The position numbers were made by a program, and so were the translations under genes. The notes beneath the pieces are model-generated. The model searched no databases. It was not told where the DNA came from and saw only the letters and a list, made by a program, of their open reading frames with translations. From JBCFBK01 sp038562555 (GTDB lineage Bacteria; Bacteroidota; Bacteroidia; Bacteroidales; Prolixibacteraceae), in the NCBI GenBank assembly GCA_038562555.1, contig JBCFBK010000003.1, positions 1 through 64,000 of the forward strand: 64,000 nt of DNA, written 5' to 3'. This document shows, one piece after another, positions 33,876-42,451 of this stretch (within the stretch, counting starts at the first letter, position 1; every line of letters starts with the position of its first letter).

Positions 33876-35165
33876 TCATAGTTTTTCGAGGATTTTTTCC
33901 AGCCGGATTCCGCGGGAACCTTTGATCAGGATGAGATGGTCCGCTAAAGGAGGTTGTTTGGCCAGGTAGCCGGCCAGCAGTTCCGAGTCAGCGAACTTTC
34001 CCGCTGTACCGGCGTCAACCGCTGCAAAATGATGTCCCACCAAATAGATCTGCATGAAGTTTTCCTGTCGGACAAGGTCTGCAATCTTTTGGTGTTCTTC
34101 GGCCGCGTGGTCTCCCAATTCGAGCATATCGCCCAGAATGAGCGTTTTTTTGGGATGGACGATACCGGCGAAATTCTTCAACGCGGCAGTCATGCTGGTA
34201 GGATTGGCATTATAGGCATCCATGATGATGCGGTTCGTGCCTTTTTCAATGAGCTGCGACCGGTTATTGTCAGGAGTATAAGACTCGATTGCCCGCTGGA
34301 TGGCAACCGGGTCAATGTTAAAATACATACCGATGCGTGCGGAAGCGAGAATGTTTTCAAAATTATAGCCTCCTATCAGCTTTGATTTCAGGTAGAGCCA
34401 TCCTTTTGGGAACTGGGCTTTTATGGTAAGATACCAGGGGCCTTCTTCCGGCACGCCTTGCAGCTCCGCTTCCGGTCCCCTGCCATAGGTGAACCGCTGA
34501 AGTCCTTGCGACTGTTTTAAAAGCAACTCATTATCTGCGTTAACGAAGCATTTTCCCTGGTTTTGGCGAAGAAAATCGTAAAGTTCCGATTTTGTACGGA
34601 TAACACCTTCAAATGAGCCAAAACCTTCCAGATGTGCTTTCCCGATGTTTGTAATGATCCCGTAGTCGGGTTCAGCAATTTTGCAAAGTGCTGCGATTTC
34701 GCCCGGGTGATTGGCTCCCATTTCGATGACTGCCAGTTCCGTCCCTTCTTTCATGCCGAGCAGGGTGAGAGGTACCCCGATATGGTTGTTTAGGTTTCCC
34801 CGCGTTGCGGCGATCTTGTACTTTTGGCGAAGTACCGCAGAGATAAGCTCTTTTGTTGTGGTCTTTCCATTGGTCCCTGTAATGGCTAACACCGGGATAT
34901 TGAGTTTTCGCCGATGATAGTTGGCGAGCTTCTGAAGATTTTCAGTAACATTGTCAACCCGGATGAAACCCGCTTTTTCATTTAGTCCCGGATCATCAAC
35001 AATGGCATAGGCAGCGCCTTTCTCCAGCGATTCGGCAGCGAAACGGTTTCCGTCGAAGTTGTCACCTTTAAGAGCGAAAAAGAGGCATCCTGCAGAAATG
35101 TTCCGGCTGTCGGTCGAAATAACCGGATGGCTGAGGAAAAGTTGGTATAAATCCTGTATATCCAT
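33876..35165 (-). CDS. murF: UDP-N-acetylmuramoyl-tripeptide--D-alanyl-D-alanine ligase
   Basis: 429 residues. It adds D-Ala-D-Ala to UDP-MurNAc-tripeptide in the cytoplasm, the last soluble step of the peptidoglycan monomer. The three Mur-ligase domains are visible: the N-terminal MurF-type domain with TDSRNISAGCLFFALKG near 20-36, a central P-loop ITGTNGKTTTKE near 95-107, and a C-terminal domain with MDAYNANPTSM and ILGDMLELGDH. Standing alone, away from the dcw cluster. A -7 box lies 37 bases upstream. Confidence 0.96.
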   Translation of the reverse strand: MDIQDLYQLFLSHPVISTDSRNISAGCLFFALKGDNFDGNRFAAESLEKGAAYAIVDDPGLNEKAGFIRVDNVTENLQKLANYHRRKLNIPVLAITGTNGKTTTKELISAVLRQKYKIAATRGNLNNHIGVPLTLLGMKEGTELAVIEMGANHPGEIAALCKIAEPDYGIITNIGKAHLEGFGSFEGVIRTKSELYDFLRQNQGKCFVNADNELLLKQSQGLQRFTYGRGPEAELQGVPEEGPWYLTIKAQFPKGWLYLKSKLIGGYNFENILASARIGMYFNIDPVAIQRAIESYTPDNNRSQLIEKGTNRIIMDAYNANPTSMTAALKNFAGIVHPKKTLILGDMLELGDHAAEEHQKIADLVRQENFMQIYLVGHHFAAVDAGTAGKFADSELLAGYLAKQPPLADHLILIKGSRGIRLEKILEKL

Positions 35166-35201
35166 GGCTGCTTAAAACATTAGAGACGTATTTCGTGAAC
35201 G

Positions 35202-35209
35202 CAAATATA
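35202..35209 (-). promoter_or_regulatory. -7 promoter box of murF
   Basis: CAAATATA on the plus strand is TATATTTG on the minus strand, an exact TAnnTTTG match 37 bases before the murF start codon. Confidence 0.55.
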
Positions 35210-35297
35210 ATGGATTGTCTCATCCCCGGAAACGCTTTTGCATGTTTTAAGGTTTATACATGTATCTTTACAGTAAATTTTTAAGTTGTTTTATTTT

Positions 35298-35347
35298 GAT
35301 ACTCGTGTCGCTTTTTTCCTGATACTTGTGTCTTGATACCTGATACT
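35298..35347. repeat. Dispersed intergenic GATACTTGTGTC-type repeat
   Basis: GATACTCGTGTC, GATACTTGTGTC, TTGATACC and TGATACT follow one another. A 15-base segment (35325-35339, ending TGTGTCTTGATAC) also occurs, on the other strand, upstream of hutI near 55991-56010. Confidence 0.6.
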
Positions 35348-35355
35348 AAACGATT

Positions 35356-35835
35356 ATGAACATTCGGGTCGGATTTGGTTATGACGTGCATCGTCTGGCA
35401 GAGGGAGAGACCCTCTGGTTGGGGGGCATTTTAATTCCCCATTCAAAAGGTACGGTCGCTCATTCAGACGGTGATGTGGTCATCCATGCGGTCTGCGATG
35501 CCATGCTGGGGGCCGCACGTTTGCGGGATATCGGCTATCATTTTCCCGATAATTCCGGTGCATTTAAGAACATCGACAGCAAAATTTTGTTAAGAAAAAC
35601 AAGGGAACTGGTTCGTGAAAATGGTTATGAGATTGGAAACATCGATGTCACCGTTGCCGCCCAGCAACCCAAACTGAAGGACTATATCCCTCTCATGGAA
35701 GAGAAGCTGGCGGAGGTGCTGAGCGTAGACGCTGATGTCGTTTCAGTGAAAGCTACAACTACCGAAAAACTTGGTTTTGAGGGCAGGGAAGAGGGAATAT
35801 CGGTATACGCCGTAGTGCTGTTAAGCCGGTTGTGA
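35356..35835 (+). CDS. ispF: 2-C-methyl-D-erythritol 2,4-cyclodiphosphate synthase
   Basis: 159 residues, the normal length. The zinc-binding GYDVHRL at 8-14, the HSDGDVVIHAVCDAMLGAA stretch (about 36-54) and the C-terminal KATTTEKLGF(E/T)GR signature are all intact. It makes the cyclic diphosphate in the non-mevalonate isoprenoid pathway. It stands alone between two repeat-rich intergenic stretches. Confidence 0.97.
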   Translation: MNIRVGFGYDVHRLAEGETLWLGGILIPHSKGTVAHSDGDVVIHAVCDAMLGAARLRDIGYHFPDNSGAFKNIDSKILLRKTRELVRENGYEIGNIDVTVAAQQPKLKDYIPLMEEKLAEVLSVDADVVSVKATTTEKLGFEGREEGISVYAVVLLSRL

Positions 35836-35884
35836 GAGGGAAGGAAGTAACGAGTGGCGAGTCATGAGCAGTCGGGTAGCGAGA

Positions 35885-35940
35885 CTAACATGACAATTTG
35901 GCAATTCGACAGTTTGACAATTTAACCAGTTAGCAATTTT
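35885..35940. repeat. TGACAATTT-type tandem repeat between ispF and the CoA-binding protein gene
   Basis: ATGACAATTTGGCAATT is followed by CGACAGTTTGACAATTT and then CAGTTAGCAATTTT; the block reads as degenerate 16-17-base units and ends at the start codon of the next gene, so it forms the leader of that gene. Confidence 0.55.
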
Positions 35941-36300
35941 ATGAAACGAACATTAGTGATTGGAGCGAGCGAGAAGCCTGAACGATATGCCAATAAAGCA
36001 ATACGGCGGTTGAGGGAGCATGGACATGAGGTGATTGCTTTGGCCCCGCGGCCGGGAAAAGTGGGAGACGTCACGTTTGAGACCGAACAAAAAGATTTTC
36101 AGGATATCGATACCGTCACCCTGTATCTTGGCCCTCTGAATCAGGGGAGCTTTATCGATTATATAATCAGACTGAAGCCCAGGAGAGTGATTTTCAATCC
36201 GGGAACTGAAAATCAGGCCTTTGAAGTACAGCTTAAAGAGGCAGGAATTCAGCCGGAAGAGGCCTGCACGCTGGTGTTACTCGGAACGGGGCAGTACTGA
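35941..36300 (+). CDS. CoA-binding-domain protein (YccU type)
   Basis: 119 residues forming one Rossmann-like CoA-binding fold: TLVIGASEKPERYANKA at the start with the nucleotide loop, VIALAPRPGKVG, and VIFNPGTEN near 86. Such proteins resemble the CoA-binding half of succinyl-CoA synthetase; the function is unknown. Its TGA overlaps the next ATG by one base, so the two are translated together. Its leader is the AT-rich repeat described separately. Confidence 0.85.
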   Translation: MKRTLVIGASEKPERYANKAIRRLREHGHEVIALAPRPGKVGDVTFETEQKDFQDIDTVTLYLGPLNQGSFIDYIIRLKPRRVIFNPGTENQAFEVQLKEAGIQPEEACTLVLLGTGQY

Positions 36301-36632
36301 TGTTTACATCGGTGTCAACCCCGGAAGAATTCCGGCAGTTCTTGAAAAATGAACGGGCTGTCACGGTCTTTTTTTCCGGCGACAGTTGCCACGTCTGCCA
36401 TGCGCTGATGCCGAAAGCGGACCATATACTCAGGGAGCATTTTCCGGAGATGAAGCGAGTCGGAGTAAACGTGGCTGAAGCAGCCGAACTGGCTGTTCAG
36501 AACAGCGTTTTTACCGTTCCTGCGCTGATCGTTTTTTTTGATGGACGCGAGTTTCTCAGAAAAACCGGAAGCTTTTCTTTGGCAGAGCTACAAGCCCGGA
36601 TCGACCGCCCTTACCGGTTGATGTTTTCCTGA
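36300..36632 (+). CDS. Thioredoxin-like protein with CHVC motif
   Basis: 110 residues of thioredoxin fold, with CHVC (Cys30, Cys33) in place of CGPC and a cis-proline loop FTVPALIV. Unlike TrxA in this window there is no Trp before the first Cys (SGDSCHVCHAL). It overlaps the CoA-binding gene by one base, which hints at a shared role, possibly reduction of a CoA-linked disulfide; that is inference only. No signal peptide. Confidence 0.8.
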   Translation: MFTSVSTPEEFRQFLKNERAVTVFFSGDSCHVCHALMPKADHILREHFPEMKRVGVNVAEAAELAVQNSVFTVPALIVFFDGREFLRKTGSFSLAELQARIDRPYRLMFS

Positions 36633-36694
36633 TTTTTTTTTTGCTGCAGAAACCAACAGAATGCGTATTTTAGCTGTCATTAAATTGGTTTGGT

Positions 36695-38890
36695 TTGAAA
36701 CGATCTTTTTATTTGATACTTTGTTTGGTCACCCTAATCCTGCCAGGTTTTAACGCAGGGGCTCGGTCGGAGAAGATTGACAGCCTGACCAGTCTCCTGC
36801 CGCTGCAAAAGGGCGAGGGACTTGCACAAATCTACCTGGAACTTTCACGTGCCTATAATTATGTTGATCCCCTCAGGATGATTGAGTATGCCGGAAAGGC
36901 ATTACCGTTAGCCCGCGGCGCCGGTAACCCGGAACAGGAATGTTACGCCAATCTGTTGCTTGGGACCGGAAATTTTCTTTCCGGAAATTTCGACGCATGC
37001 AAGGAATTCATTGATGCGGGACTTGAAAAGGCGCGTAAGTTAAATCACCCTGAATACATGTGTATTGGTTTGAACTCGCTTGCTGCCTGGCAGATGAATC
37101 GTGGAAATTACGATCTGGCATTCGAGTTGTTTCATGAAGCCTTAAATCTGGCCGAATCATCCGGCCTTCCGGAAATGGCAGCCAATTCACGGGTTAATCT
37201 GGGTTCGATACTTACTTCGAGGGGTGACAGGACTAACGGATTGAAATACCTGCTGCAGTCGCTGGAGTACTTCGAAGGCAGGAAAGAGCAGCAAATGACC
37301 TCGCGGATCTATAACAATATTGCAGTAAACTATCATAGTTGGAAGGATTATGATCAGGCGCTGTATTACTACCGGAAAACCCTTGTTTCATATCGTAAGC
37401 TCAGTGATTTTGTTGGCGAAGCAATTGTTTTCAATAATATCGGGGAAATTTACAAGGACAAAAAAGAATTTAAAAAGGCAATCCCTTATTACCAGCGGAC
37501 AATTCAGTTATCCGACAGCACCGGGATTGGTGAATTTTATAAATCGTACGGATGGATCGGACTGGCCGAAACCTACCTGTTGATGGGAGAGGATGATCTT
37601 TCTTTTAAGAATGTTGCTTTGGCGCTTGCTGTTTTTGAACGGGTTCAGATGAAAGAAGGTATCGCCCTTTCAAAACTCATTAAATCGCAGATCTACCTGC
37701 ATCAGAAAAGGTACCAGGAATCACTGAAGGCAGCCGATTCGTCACTGTTAATTGCTTCGGCTGTGGGGATCCTCGAGCTGGAGCAGAAGGCCTGCCAGGT
37801 GAAGGCCGCTATATATGCGGGTCAACAGCGGTATAAGGAGGCATTTGAAATGTTAGGTCTGGCTATTCAAAAAAACGACACCCTTTATCAGGAAGAGCAA
37901 ATGGCAGAACTTGCCCGTTTGAGGGGAGAATTGGACATTTCTGAAAAGAACAATGAAATCCGGTTGCTTTTAAAGGATAACGAAATTAAAGATCTGAGTA
38001 TTAAAAAACAAAAGACACAGGCCCGTTATCTTATTATCCTGATCGGACTTCTGCTGGCATTGTTTGTCAGCATGCTGATTTACATCCGTTCACGTAAGCA
38101 GATTAACCTGCAGATGCAGGAAAAGAATAAGCGCATTAACGAACAACGGCTCGAACTGATCCGGGTGAATGCGACTAAAGACAAGTTCCTGTCGATCATC
38201 GGGCATGACCTGCGTAACCCGGTTGGGGCTTTTAAGGATGTTGTGGGACAACTGGCCGATTTTCCGGAGATGTTCCCCGATGGTACCCGACAACAGATTA
38301 TTCAGGAACTTCGTGACGAGGCAGAACGTACGTATTTTCTGCTTGAGAACCTGCTTTCCTGGGCACAGAGCCAGAAAAACAGCATCAGTTACAGGCCAGA
38401 AAAATTGGATTTGGCTCCGCTGACGGATAATAACGTGCTGTTACATTCTCGGCTTGCTGAACGAAAACGGATTCAGTTAACATCGCATATCCATCCGGGA
38501 ACCTACGTTTTTGCAGACCACAATATGGTCAACCTGATCCTCCGGAATCTGATTTCGAATGCGATCAAGTTTACCGAAGAATTTGGAGAGGTGAATATTT
38601 TTGCCAGAGATCAGGATGAGTTTGTCGAAATTTCAGTAGCAGACACCGGGATTGGCATTCCCGAAAAAAACAGGAATGCCTTGTTTCAGGAAGTCAATCA
38701 TATTTCCACATACGGAACCGGCAATGAAAAAGGGTCGGGCATTGGATTACTGTTGTGCAAGGAATTTGTTGAAGTAAACGGGGGGAGCATCTCCGTAGAG
38801 TCCTCTGTCAATGAAGGAAGCACATTTGTTTTTACGCTGTTGAAATATAAAGTCCCGTCTTTCGCTGAAAACGAAACCACCATCAGCTGA
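36695..38890 (+). CDS. TPR-containing sensor histidine kinase
   Basis: 731 residues from TTG 36695; the TTG start places a clear signal peptide (residues 1-22) at the N-terminus and no in-frame ATG lies close upstream. Residues 40-415 hold tetratricopeptide repeats in the periplasm. A membrane helix spans about 444-463 (YLIILIGLLLALFVSMLIYI), then a coiled coil, a dimerisation/phosphoacceptor domain with His504 in IIGHDLRNP, and an ATPase domain (NLISNAIKF; DTGIGIPE; GSGIGLLLC). No response regulator gene is adjacent, so it may act on a distant partner. Confidence 0.92.
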   Translation: MKRSFYLILCLVTLILPGFNAGARSEKIDSLTSLLPLQKGEGLAQIYLELSRAYNYVDPLRMIEYAGKALPLARGAGNPEQECYANLLLGTGNFLSGNFDACKEFIDAGLEKARKLNHPEYMCIGLNSLAAWQMNRGNYDLAFELFHEALNLAESSGLPEMAANSRVNLGSILTSRGDRTNGLKYLLQSLEYFEGRKEQQMTSRIYNNIAVNYHSWKDYDQALYYYRKTLVSYRKLSDFVGEAIVFNNIGEIYKDKKEFKKAIPYYQRTIQLSDSTGIGEFYKSYGWIGLAETYLLMGEDDLSFKNVALALAVFERVQMKEGIALSKLIKSQIYLHQKRYQESLKAADSSLLIASAVGILELEQKACQVKAAIYAGQQRYKEAFEMLGLAIQKNDTLYQEEQMAELARLRGELDISEKNNEIRLLLKDNEIKDLSIKKQKTQARYLIILIGLLLALFVSMLIYIRSRKQINLQMQEKNKRINEQRLELIRVNATKDKFLSIIGHDLRNPVGAFKDVVGQLADFPEMFPDGTRQQIIQELRDEAERTYFLLENLLSWAQSQKNSISYRPEKLDLAPLTDNNVLLHSRLAERKRIQLTSHIHPGTYVFADHNMVNLILRNLISNAIKFTEEFGEVNIFARDQDEFVEISVADTGIGIPEKNRNALFQEVNHISTYGTGNEKGSGIGLLLCKEFVEVNGGSISVESSVNEGSTFVFTLLKYKVPSFAENETTIS

Positions 38891-38952
38891 TTTTCCGAAA
38901 AAATAGGGTATTTTTACAAAAATAAGCACTAACAATTTAAAGTACAGAAAGC

Positions 38953-39543
38953 ATGAAAAAGACCTGGATCATTTTAGGCATCATTGTCGTCGTGATTATA
39001 ATCATCTATTCATCGGTTAAGGGGACTTACAACTCAATGGTAACCATGGATGAGGCAGTTTCGGCCAGTTGGGCACAAGTCGAAAACGTTTATCAGCGCC
39101 GGGCGGATCTGATCCCGAATCTGGTCAATACGGTAAAAGGGTATGCGGCCCATGAACAGGAGACGTTTCAGGCAGTTATTGAAGCCCGGTCGAAGGCTAC
39201 ATCTGTAACCATCGATCCTACGAACCTCGATCCGCAGGCTATTCAGCAATTTCAGGCGGCGCAGGAGGGTTTAAGTTCAGCTTTGAGCCGTCTGATGGTG
39301 GTAGTAGAGCGATATCCCGATCTGAAGGCAAACCAAAATTTCCTTGATTTGCAGGCTCAGCTCGAAGGGACCGAGAACCGGATCGCTGTTGAACGGCGTA
39401 AATTCAACGACAGCGCACGTACATTTAATACCTACATCCGGAAATTTCCCAAGAACATCTACGCGAGCATTTTCAATTTTGAGCCCAAGGCCTATTTTGA
39501 AGCTGAAAAAGGAGCTGAAAAGGCACCGGAAGTCAGTTTCTAA
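38953..39543 (+). CDS. lemA: LemA family membrane protein
   Basis: 196 residues. An N-terminal membrane helix (4-22) is followed by the LemA signature NVYQRRADLIPNLVNTVKGY near 47-66 and a long helical hairpin domain. LemA proteins are outward-facing or cytoplasmic helical proteins of unknown function, often linked to TPM-domain proteins, as here: two such genes follow at short distance. Confidence 0.95.
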   Translation: MKKTWIILGIIVVVIIIIYSSVKGTYNSMVTMDEAVSASWAQVENVYQRRADLIPNLVNTVKGYAAHEQETFQAVIEARSKATSVTIDPTNLDPQAIQQFQAAQEGLSSALSRLMVVVERYPDLKANQNFLDLQAQLEGTENRIAVERRKFNDSARTFNTYIRKFPKNIYASIFNFEPKAYFEAEKGAEKAPEVSF

Positions 39544-39560
39544 AACATGGAGGACTCACT

Positions 39561-39995
39561 ATGTTAGCTTATAATTTCTTTACGGACGACGAGAAGAAGA
39601 AAATAGCTGAAGCCATCAGGGCCGCTGAATTGGATACCTCGGGTGAGGTCAGGGTCCATGTGGAAGGGCATTGTAAAGAAGATGCCTTGGATTGTGCTGC
39701 CTATTGGTTTGGGAAGTTAGGCATGCATAAGACCGAACTCCGGAATGGGGTGCTGTTTTATCTCGCAGTGAATGATCATAAATTTGCGATTTTGGGCGAC
39801 GCAGGGATCAACAGCAAAGTTCCGGAAGATTTTTGGGAGAAAATCAAAGATCATATGCGGGCCAAGTTTAAGGAAGGGCTTTTTGCCGATGGTCTTGCAG
39901 AGGGGATTCTGATGGCCGGAGAACAACTGAAAGCGCACTTCCCGTATCAGAAGAATGACCAGAATGAATTGTCTGATGACCTGTCATTCGGATAA
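39561..39995 (+). CDS. Small TPM-domain protein
   Basis: 144 residues of TPM (TLP18.3/Psb32/MOLO-1) type with FTDDEKKKIAEAIRAAELDTSGEVRVHVE at the start split by the usual turn, GVLFYLAVNDHKFAILGDAGIN in the core and EGLFADGLAEGI near the end. No signal peptide or membrane helix is seen, unlike the larger TPM protein that follows 15 bases later. It starts 17 bases after lemA. The domain binds metal in some members; function here unknown. Confidence 0.88.
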   Translation: MLAYNFFTDDEKKKIAEAIRAAELDTSGEVRVHVEGHCKEDALDCAAYWFGKLGMHKTELRNGVLFYLAVNDHKFAILGDAGINSKVPEDFWEKIKDHMRAKFKEGLFADGLAEGILMAGEQLKAHFPYQKNDQNELSDDLSFG

Positions 39996-40010
39996 TAAAA
40001 ATTAAACTAC

Positions 40011-40805
40011 ATGATAAAAAGAATCATATTCCTTTTTGCTTTTCTGGCAATTCTTCCGGTCTTCGGACAGGATATACCTGAGCGTCCAAATCCTCCCAGG
40101 CTTGTTAACGATTTGGCGGGAGTTCTGGACGATGGGCAAGAGAGCCAGCTTGAGCAGGAACTGGCAACCTATGCCAGGCAAACAACCACCCAAATCGTGA
40201 TTGTGACCGTTCCGACATTGGAAGGGCACGAAATTTCCGAGTACGCTTTTCAATTGGGGGAAAAGTGGGGAGTCGGACAGAAAGGCAAAGACAATGGTGT
40301 TGTCATCGTCTTTAAACCCAAAACAAATGAGGAGCGGGGGCAGGTGTTTGTCGCTGTTGGATACGGACTTGAAGGTGTTATTCCTGATGCCGTGGCTAAT
40401 CGCGACATTGTTGATAAGGAAATGATACCACGTTTTCAGGCCGGTGATGTTTACGGGGGATTTTCGAATGCTGCCAGAGTAATCAAGTCGCTTGCAAGCG
40501 GCGAATTCACGCCCCAGGAATATCACGATCAGGTGAGCAAAGGCGCAGGAGGTTTTCCTTTCATTGTAATTTTGTTTGTCCTGTTTTTCATTATCTCGCT
40601 CTTCAGAGGGCGGCGTAAATATTATACCGGCGGTGGTAATTTGCCATTTTGGCTGTTGCTGGGGAGCATGATGGGCTCGGGTAACCGCGGCGGATCATTT
40701 GGAAACTTTTCCGGCGGCGGAGGCGGATTTGGCGGCGGGGGTAGCGGATTTGGCGGCTTCGGCGGCGGAAGCTTCGGCGGTGGCGGTGCCGGCGGGAGCT
40801 GGTAA
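40011..40805 (+). CDS. TPM-domain protein with Gly-rich tail (YgcG type)
   Basis: 264 residues. A signal peptide ends near 20 (VFGQD), the TPM domain covers about 25-170 (VNDLAGVLDD at the start; IVIVTVPTLEGHEISEYAFQ), then a membrane helix near 183-199 and a glycine/serine/phenylalanine-rich tail (GGGGFGGGGSGFGGFGGG) to the end. The order lemA - TPM - TPM is the conserved YgcG arrangement in many bacteria. The tail is low-complexity and exposed to the cytoplasm. Confidence 0.9.
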   Translation: MIKRIIFLFAFLAILPVFGQDIPERPNPPRLVNDLAGVLDDGQESQLEQELATYARQTTTQIVIVTVPTLEGHEISEYAFQLGEKWGVGQKGKDNGVVIVFKPKTNEERGQVFVAVGYGLEGVIPDAVANRDIVDKEMIPRFQAGDVYGGFSNAARVIKSLASGEFTPQEYHDQVSKGAGGFPFIVILFVLFFIISLFRGRRKYYTGGGNLPFWLLLGSMMGSGNRGGSFGNFSGGGGGFGGGGSGFGGFGGGSFGGGGAGGSW

Positions 40806-40983
40806 ACCTCATTTCAGTCTTTTTGATGGCGCATCTCGATTGAGCAGGAGAAAGGTCTCAACGCCAACCCGGGGAGTAATTTTGCAGGAAGTTGTAACCG
40901 TTCCCTGAAGGAGAAATTAAAGTTGGAGATTTTTCCGTTAGCCGTTGCAGTCATATAAAAACGATGGCAGGAGTAAATAGCTT

Positions 40984-41553
40984 TTATAACACCAAATGTG
41001 CATGTGCCTTTTGTTGCCTGTGCTTTCTTTGCGGCCTGATTAACCTCATCCCCCTGTCTCCCCGGAAAAGCGAAACGAACTGCCTCAGTCTTGTAACAGC
41101 GTGAATGATGACCGTGAGGGCAAAAAGATGGGCGAACAACAGGTGAAAATGCATGGTGCTTTCAGTAAATCCGGTCAGAAACAATAGTATGCTGATTATC
41201 AGGAATATATAAGTGATCGAAACGAAGGTCGCCAGTTTGTTTTTCCTGTACAGTTTCTTCCGCATCAGCGCTTTGTAAAAATTCCAGCGCTGCCAAATAT
41301 GGAAAGCCATGAAGCAGACAAAGACGAGTCCCGTCAGGCAGTGTAAGGTGCCCCATGCAAAGACGGATCCATAACCGGCTCCATTCCGGACCCGTTCCAA
41401 CCCTTCCTGAAATGCGGACGATGAGTGTATGCACAGGATCAGGCAGATCAACAGGATGATATCGACAATGCCTTTACTCAGTTTTCCGGTAAACAGTGAT
41501 CTGGTATTAACCCTGCCGTGCATGGCTCGTTTCAGATTATCCGTGGTGTTCAT
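40984..41553 (-). CDS. Four-helix membrane protein, cytochrome-b-like (DUF4405-type)
   Basis: 189 residues from ATG 41553; the frame is open 27 codons further up, but MNTTDNL is preceded by a purine-rich stretch and the extra residues are not protein-like. Four membrane helices are seen. Histidines lie inside or at the ends of helices 1 (CIHSSS), 2 (LHCLTG and FHIWQRW) and 4 (FAHLFA and IIHAV), as expected for haem ligands. Family membership is suggested by this pattern, not by a conserved motif. The C-terminal tail (RKHRQQKAHAHLVL) is His/Gln/Lys-rich and reads through repeat-like DNA. Confidence 0.6.
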   Translation of the reverse strand: MNTTDNLKRAMHGRVNTRSLFTGKLSKGIVDIILLICLILCIHSSSAFQEGLERVRNGAGYGSVFAWGTLHCLTGLVFVCFMAFHIWQRWNFYKALMRKKLYRKNKLATFVSITYIFLIISILLFLTGFTESTMHFHLLFAHLFALTVIIHAVTRLRQFVSLFRGDRGMRLIRPQRKHRQQKAHAHLVL

Positions 41554-41689
41554 CGCTCTCTTATTTTTGATTTCACCGGCAAAACTCGATAAACTGCGGC
41601 AACCGGGCCATACAAATCTTCCCCGGGCGGACAAAATCGGGGGTGAAACGAACGATGAGCAAAAAGTTCGCAGGCGAAATATCGGGAAA

Positions 41690-42451
41690 TCAACGGGAAA
41701 GCCATTTTAGAAAGTCCGTGCTTTTTTCCTTGCTCACAATGATTTTCCGGCCTGTCGGAACGATCAGCAAGACGGATAATTTGCGGCCAAAATACTGGCT
41801 GATTTCGCGGATGGCCTTGCGGTTGACCAGGGTTTGACGGTTGGTCCTGTAAAACTGGTCGGTGGTAAGTTGTTCCAGCTCCTCAAGCGTTTTATTAACC
41901 GTGTAAACGGCCGAATTCAGGGTAAGCAGGCAGGTCATTTCGTTTTCAATATAAAAGACAGCGATCTGATCCAGTTTTACCGGAAAAATTTTGTCCTTGT
42001 GATAAACCAGCAGTGATCCCGGCTTGCGGCTTTTATCGTTGCCGAAAAGTTCCAGGATAGTCTCGTAATTCATGCCCGATCGCAGGAAACTGTTTTGTAA
42101 GGCTTTGTACTTTTCAAGTGCATCCGATACCGATTTCGGTGAAAATGGCTTCAGCAGGTAATTGATGCTGTTCGTCTTAAACGCTTCGAGCGCATATTCG
42201 TCGTACGCAGTGCAGAAAATGACCGGGGCTGTGCAGGCGGTCCGTTTAAATATTTCAAAGCTCAATCCGTCGCCCAGCTGGATATCGCTGAAAATAAGGT
42301 CGGCTGAACGTTCATTTTCATTGAAGAAGGCAACAGCTTCCGCGACCGATTTCAGAACTGCCACGATATGCGCGTCCGGTTCAACCTTCCTGATGGTTTC
42401 CGACAAATCGCCGGCCGTTAGTTCTTCGTCTTCGATAATCACGACCCTCAT
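41690..42451 (-). CDS. LytTR-type response regulator
   Basis: 253 residues. A receiver domain (1-120) carries acidic residues in IIEDEEL and the phospho-acceptor Asp56 in FSDIQLGD; the C-terminal LytTR DNA-binding domain (about 150-250) has FYIENEMTCLLT, FYRTNRQTLVN and an ending KWLSR. It pairs with the histidine kinase whose stop overlaps its start by 4 bases (ATGA type). Confidence 0.95.
   Translation of the reverse strand: MRVVIIEDEELTAGDLSETIRKVEPDAHIVAVLKSVAEAVAFFNENERSADLIFSDIQLGDGLSFEIFKRTACTAPVIFCTAYDEYALEAFKTNSINYLLKPFSPKSVSDALEKYKALQNSFLRSGMNYETILELFGNDKSRKPGSLLVYHKDKIFPVKLDQIAVFYIENEMTCLLTLNSAVYTVNKTLEELEQLTTDQFYRTNRQTLVNRKAIREISQYFGRKLSVLLIVPTGRKIIVSKEKSTDFLKWLSR

Noticed and set aside
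41554..41634. Longer N-terminus of the four-helix membrane protein
   Set aside because: Residues before the ATG at 41553 are not protein-like, and that ATG has a purine-rich stretch before it.
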